Part shown: piece by piece, positions 7,901 to 10,384 of the stretch
How the letters are laid out: the number at the start of each line of letters is the position of its first letter
Position numbering within the stretch: position 1 is the stretch's first letter
Source: an uncultured Caulobacteraceae bacterium
Lineage (GTDB): Bacteria > Pseudomonadota > Alphaproteobacteria > Caulobacterales > TH1-2
Reading direction: 5' to 3'
DNA length: 10,384 nt
Assembly: GCA_937967425.1 (NCBI GenBank)
Contig: CALBST010000363.1
Location: 1 to 10,384, forward strand
Notes under the pieces: generated by a model
Told to the model about the DNA's origin: nothing
What the model saw: the letters and a program-made list of their open reading frames with translations, nothing else
The model's database searches: none
Program-made: the position numbers and the translations under genes

Positions 7901-8334
7901 TCATCGAAGGCGCGCAATCGGGCTTCCAGAAGGGTCCGATCGAGCTGAAGACCTCGTCGCAAATGAGCGACGGCATCGAGTACCGTGAGCGCGCGGAAGA
8001 GCTTGAGGCCATGGGCTTCCAGATCATGCGCGTGAAGGCTGAAGTCGGCATAACGGAGGCCTCGATCTCACGTTTCCGTCAGATTTTCCTGACGTCGGTC
8101 ACGGAATTTGTCGGCACCTCTCCGATGATCCTGGAGAACGCCGCGATCGTCCAATTCTTGAAGCCAATGGTGATCAGCCTGGCCTTCGGCGTGCTCATCT
8201 GTATGCCGGCGACCTTGATCCTGACGCCCGCCTTCTACATGATTGGGGTCGATATCAAGCGCGTGTTTGGCGGCATGTTCCGCTTCTACGCACGTCTCTA
8301 TGGGGGTCGCCGCAAGCTCGCCGCGGCGGAGTAA
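4906..8334 (+). CDS. RND efflux pump inner-membrane permease (AcrB/AcrD/AcrF superfamily) with an extra cytoplasmic-loop insertion
   Basis: This proton-driven transporter would form a trimer in the inner membrane and feed substrate through the adaptor into the outer-membrane duct. At 1142 residues it is about 100 longer than AcrB. The layout is the standard duplicated one: TM1 (about 12-30), periplasmic porter loop (31-333), TM2-6 (about 335-480), TM7 (about 530-550), second periplasmic loop (551-868), TM8-12 (about 870-1115). The TM4 proton-relay aspartates are present as Asp398-Asp399 in GIMVDDAIIVGE. TM10 reads GVVVNDNVVLVD (933-944), with Asn937-Asp938 where AcrB has Lys940-Asn941; the TM11 arginine (Arg1058, RFRQIF) is kept. 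Between TM10 and TM11 the cytoplasmic loop has roughly 88 extra residues. No Cys/His metal-binding signature of heavy-metal (CusA-type) pumps stands out, so a drug or amphiphile exporter is more likely. This is inference; the substrate is unknown. Confidence 0.95.
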   Translation: MLKGLVAWWGRNPVAGNLLMVFAVIAGIMSFNKMEKEFWPPGRDNSVFVQASWPGASPEDMESQVIVRIEEATAGLDGVDWVRSRSGEGFGWVSIQSESGADIDAMTQEVRSRVESISGLPSGMDPIRVTRQVGRNASFIIGLHGNVDERTLRDTAERLRDTISLLPGGANTVVWGARSPEVSIEVSEASLQAFGLTFDDVARAVRSSSVNVGAGAVRTADGNFQLQARNLADTELDFENIIIRQTPDGGIVRVRDVATVNDGFVDTNLYSRMNGEPAMLVALQTADQFNIWETEQAVDEALEEFRATLPQGLQLTIVNDESEGYNELLGILFQNAAQGFFLIFFLLLLTLHPKVAFWSTLGVMTAFAGSFFILPYIDVSLNFMSVFGFLLVLGIMVDDAIIVGEAVYERAERGHHGPEAAILATQLVLKPLVASVFVTMIAFAPMMMFSGEVRQFTSAISMVVISTLVFSLIESLIILPAHLAHVTKPNPTGAGLMDRLMRLQQKCAHSIIWVAQNLHAPLVRSAVKLRYLTWAIFLVVMVLGVGLMISGRVKQTFMPEVEGDFMVANITLPQTTPFSRMEQVSAQLDAARRALEEETAEYAYVDPLTGQNSRGVIRSWSQFIDENTIQAYVGLTPPETRPDMRSRRITERLEQLLGEVPDADQVSFSLSGSGSPSIDLALISDNKEDLEIAVEELKARLLQFEGVTSVRDSQDAANEELRFTLLPGAEQLGITLMDVTRQVRQAYFGEEAQRLPRDGDDVRVYVRYPRDDRRTLESLGSFRIRTSDGREVPLASVATWEFAPGVTGLDRRQRQSSILVTADLVNAEGRAEIMRTLDEQFWPGFEARYSTVSRRAIGEAEGQQEFMQEFVTLMTLAFAAIYFLLAVTFRSYAQPLMILCVIPFSIVGALLGHLAFGISFALFSWLGMIAAIGVVVNDNVVLVDRCNQIRGYFALRMKGSGQALAEDSGWEPHYISLPNGQEVEYVGIAPDLEPHEEMIIEGAQSGFQKGPIELKTSSQMSDGIEYRERAEELEAMGFQIMRVKAEVGITEASISRFRQIFLTSVTEFVGTSPMILENAAIVQFLKPMVISLAFGVLICMPATLILTPAFYMIGVDIKRVFGGMFRFYARLYGGRRKLAAAE
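7759..8040 (+). other. Insertion domain in the TM10-TM11 cytoplasmic loop of the RND pump
   Basis: Codons about 952-1045 of the permease contain a soluble, charged stretch that typical AcrB-type pumps lack. Counting from Asp944 at the end of TM10 to Arg1056 of RFRQIFLTS gives 112 residues, against about 24 in the usual layout. The stretch has mixed Glu/Lys/Arg, several glycines and aromatics (GWEPHYISLPNGQEVEYVG, then IEYRERAEELEAMGFQIMRV) and no hydrophobic segment, so it should fold as a small cytoplasmic domain. The reading frame is unbroken and base composition matches the flanks. I do not recognise the fold. Boundaries are approximate to about 10 residues. Confidence 0.75.
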
Positions 8335-8349
8335 CTGTAAAGCACATTC

Positions 8350-8355
8350 GGAGGA
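8350..8355 (+). promoter_or_regulatory. Ribosome binding site deciding the metallopeptidase start
   Basis: GGAGGA lies 5 bases before the ATG at 8361 and 8 before the in-frame ATG at 8364. It sits in the 26-base gap after the RND stop codon and indicates translation as part of the same transcript. An ATG at 8357 is out of frame with the peptidase and is only 1 base from this site. Confidence 0.7.
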
Positions 8356-8360
8356 CATGA

Positions 8361-10384
8361 ATGATGATGTTGACTCGCCGCGCCGTGGGCGCGTCGTCGG
8401 TGGCGCTATTGGCCGGCTGCGCAACCGGTGCGTCCACGGGCGAACCAGCGCCTGCGCGTAATCCGGCTGCGATCGGCGCTTGGGGGGTCGATCTCAGCGC
8501 CCGCGATCTGAACGTAAAGCCGGGCGACGATTTCTTCCGCTATGCCAACGGCACATGGATGGCGAACACCCAAATCCCGGCAGACCGTACGCGCTGGGGA
8601 ACGTTCGATATTCTTCGCGAAAAGGCGGACAACGACGCGCGCGTCATCATCGAGGAAGTCGCGCTCGCCGGCGGCGCGCCGGGCACCAACCAACAGAAGA
8701 TCGCCGACTATTACAATTCGTTCCTGAACCAAGAAGCGATCGATGCTGCCGGCCTCACGCCACTCGAAGGCGAACTCGCCGAAATCCAAACGCTGCGCAA
8801 TCATGAAGATATGATCCGCTTTATCGCGCGCCCCGGCGTTGCGGTGAACTTCCCGATCGCGATCTTCGTCGGCCTCGATGAGCGCAACCCCAACCGCTAC
8901 ATCACCAACATGGTTCACGCAGGCCTGGGCCTCCCGGAGCGCGAATACTATCGCCGTACCGACGGTGAGTTCCCGAACATCCGTCGCGAATACGAAGCGC
9001 ACATCACGCGCTTGCTCACGCTCGCTGGCCAGCCGAACGCAGCCGCGCAAGCACGCCGCATCGTTGCGCTGGAAACGCAGATCGCCGAACGCCACTGGCC
9101 GATCGCCGATCGTCGCAATCGCGACCGCACCTACAATCTGAAGACACGCGCTGAAATTCGCGCGCTCGCCCCGAACTTCCCGTGGGACGCCGCGTTCGAA
9201 GCTCAAGGGCTCGGCGCAGTGCAAGAAGTCGTCATCTCCGAACTCTCGGCGATGGGTCCGCTTGCGAACCTCTACGTCCAGACGCCGGTTTCGACCTGGA
9301 AGTCCTACCTCACTTATCATTTGGTGCGGAACAACGCGCCGATTCTGCCGAAGCCGTTCGACGACGAAGTGTTTGCCTTCTACGGCACAACGCTTTCGGG
9401 TCAGCCGCAACAGCGCGAGCGCTGGAAGCGTGCGGTGCAGGCTGTGAACGGCGCGCTTGGCGAAGCGATCGGCGAGATCTATGTGCAGCGCCACTTCCCG
9501 CCGGCCTCGAAGCAACAGATGAGCGATCTGGTCGAGAACCTTCGCCGCGCATACGGCGAGCGTATCGATCAACTCAGCTGGATGTCGGCGGAAACGAAAG
9601 TTGCGGCGCGCGAAAAGCTCGCGACGTTCCGTCCGAAGATCGGCTACCCGGATCGCTGGCGCGACTACTCGGCGCTCGAAGTTCGTCCAAACGACGCGTT
9701 CGGCAACGCCAAGCGCCAAGCCGCGTTCGACTGGAACCACGATCTCGAACGCCTGGGTCGGCCGACCGACAAGGACGAGTGGTTCATGACGCCGCAGACG
9801 GTGAACGCCTATTACAACCCTGTGTTCAACGAGATCGTCTTCCCAGCCGCTATCCTGCAGCCGCCATTCTTTGATGCGAATGCCGACCCAGCCGTGAATT
9901 ACGGCGCCATCGGCGGCGTCATTGGTCACGAAATGGGCCATGGCTTCGACGACCAGGGCGCAAAATCGGACGCGCAAGGCGTGCTGCGCGATTGGTGGAA
10001 CGCCGACGACGTCGCCGCGTTCACGCAGGTCACCGATCGCCTTGTTGCGCAATACGATTCGTTCAGCCCGCTCGAAGGCATCAACGTCAACGGCCGGCTC
10101 ACGCTTGGCGAAAACATCGGCGATAATGGCGGTCTGCAAGTGTCGTATCACGCCTACACGCTCTCGCTGAACGGCCAAGCAGCGCCAATGCTCGACGGCA
10201 TGACCGGCGATCAGCGCTTCTTCCTCGGCTGGGCGCAAGCCTGGCGCGCGCTCATTCGCGACGCTGCGCTGCGCAACCAGATCCTCACCGATCCGCACTC
10301 ACCGGCGGTCTATCGCTGCAACGGCACGGTGCGGAACATGGACAGCTGGTACGAAGCGTTCAACGTCCAGCCGGGCGATGCGCT
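8361..10384 (+). CDS. M13 family (neprilysin/PepO-like) zinc metallopeptidase, predicted lipoprotein; extreme C-terminus outside window
   Basis: This is a zinc endopeptidase related to neprilysin and bacterial PepO, enzymes that cleave short peptides in a closed chamber. The 674 visible codons run off the right edge with probably only a dozen or so missing. The N-terminal M13 domain spans about 30-430 (starting at GVDLSARDLNVKPGDDFFRYANGTW). The catalytic domain has the substrate-binding VNAYYNP (481-487), the zinc motif HEMGH (523-527, ligands His523 and His527, catalytic Glu524), and GENIGD (583-588) with the third ligand Glu584 and Asp588, so it should be active. The N-terminus MMMLTRRAVGASSVALLAGC has a lipobox (LAGC, Cys20) and a twin arginine at 6-7, suggesting a periplasmic lipoprotein that may use the Tat route. 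Three consecutive ATGs begin the frame; the first two fit the GGAGGA site best. It lies 26 bases behind the RND gene with no terminator between, so it is probably in the same operon. Confidence 0.94.
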   Translation, partial: MMMLTRRAVGASSVALLAGCATGASTGEPAPARNPAAIGAWGVDLSARDLNVKPGDDFFRYANGTWMANTQIPADRTRWGTFDILREKADNDARVIIEEVALAGGAPGTNQQKIADYYNSFLNQEAIDAAGLTPLEGELAEIQTLRNHEDMIRFIARPGVAVNFPIAIFVGLDERNPNRYITNMVHAGLGLPEREYYRRTDGEFPNIRREYEAHITRLLTLAGQPNAAAQARRIVALETQIAERHWPIADRRNRDRTYNLKTRAEIRALAPNFPWDAAFEAQGLGAVQEVVISELSAMGPLANLYVQTPVSTWKSYLTYHLVRNNAPILPKPFDDEVFAFYGTTLSGQPQQRERWKRAVQAVNGALGEAIGEIYVQRHFPPASKQQMSDLVENLRRAYGERIDQLSWMSAETKVAAREKLATFRPKIGYPDRWRDYSALEVRPNDAFGNAKRQAAFDWNHDLERLGRPTDKDEWFMTPQTVNAYYNPVFNEIVFPAAILQPPFFDANADPAVNYGAIGGVIGHEMGHGFDDQGAKSDAQGVLRDWWNADDVAAFTQVTDRLVAQYDSFSPLEGINVNGRLTLGENIGDNGGLQVSYHAYTLSLNGQAAPMLDGMTGDQRFFLGWAQAWRALIRDAALRNQILTDPHSPAVYRCNGTVRNMDSWYEAFNVQPGDA

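Noticed and set aside
8357..8461. ATG at 8357 beginning an overlapping plus-strand frame (MNDDVDSPRRG)
   Set aside because: It is out of frame with the M13 protein, sits almost on the Shine-Dalgarno and ends soon. The ATG at 8361 opens the recognisable lipoprotein signal.
8406..10298. 630-codon open frame on the minus strand opposite the metallopeptidase
   Set aside because: The plus-strand frame encodes a complete M13 domain with HEMGH and GENIGD. The antisense frame shows no family features and is open because of the high GC codon pattern.

Overview
The window is dense, GC-rich bacterial DNA with long uninterrupted genes. The protein sequences look alphaproteobacterial, probably Caulobacterales or a relative. 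The clues are the NodT-type outer-membrane lipoprotein, the phoR/pst association, and a promoter resembling the Caulobacter housekeeping consensus. This placement is inferred from sequence character, not from a database search.

Left part (1-1877, minus strand): phosphate-starvation genes. A PhoR-type membrane histidine kinase (537-1877) is followed by the start of pstB, the ATPase of the high-affinity phosphate importer. pstB reads from 424 and runs off the left edge. The 112-base gap between them holds a well-formed Pho box (504-521), so pstB probably has its own PhoB-driven promoter. The usual pstS, pstC and pstA genes are not between phoR and pstB.

Middle (1878-2151): a divergent intergenic region. 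Its plus-strand end carries a 34-base near-perfect palindrome (2085-2118) overlapping the -35 of a likely promoter for the genes to the right. This looks like the operator of an efflux operon, but no regulator gene lies in the window.

Right part (2152-10384, plus strand): a tightly packed operon. It encodes a complete tripartite RND efflux system: outer-membrane lipoprotein channel (2152-3573), periplasmic adaptor (3570-4862, ATGA overlap) and inner-membrane RND pump (4906-8334). A lipoprotein-type M13 zinc metallopeptidase (8361 to beyond the right edge) follows only 26 bases later. The three pump parts would form a continuous channel from inner membrane or periplasm to the outside, powered by proton flow. 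The peptidase would act in the periplasm.

The most unusual item is an in-frame insertion of about 88 residues in the cytoplasmic loop between TM10 and TM11 of the RND pump, a loop that is about 24 residues in AcrB-type pumps. I saw no mobile element, CRISPR array, tRNA or rRNA.
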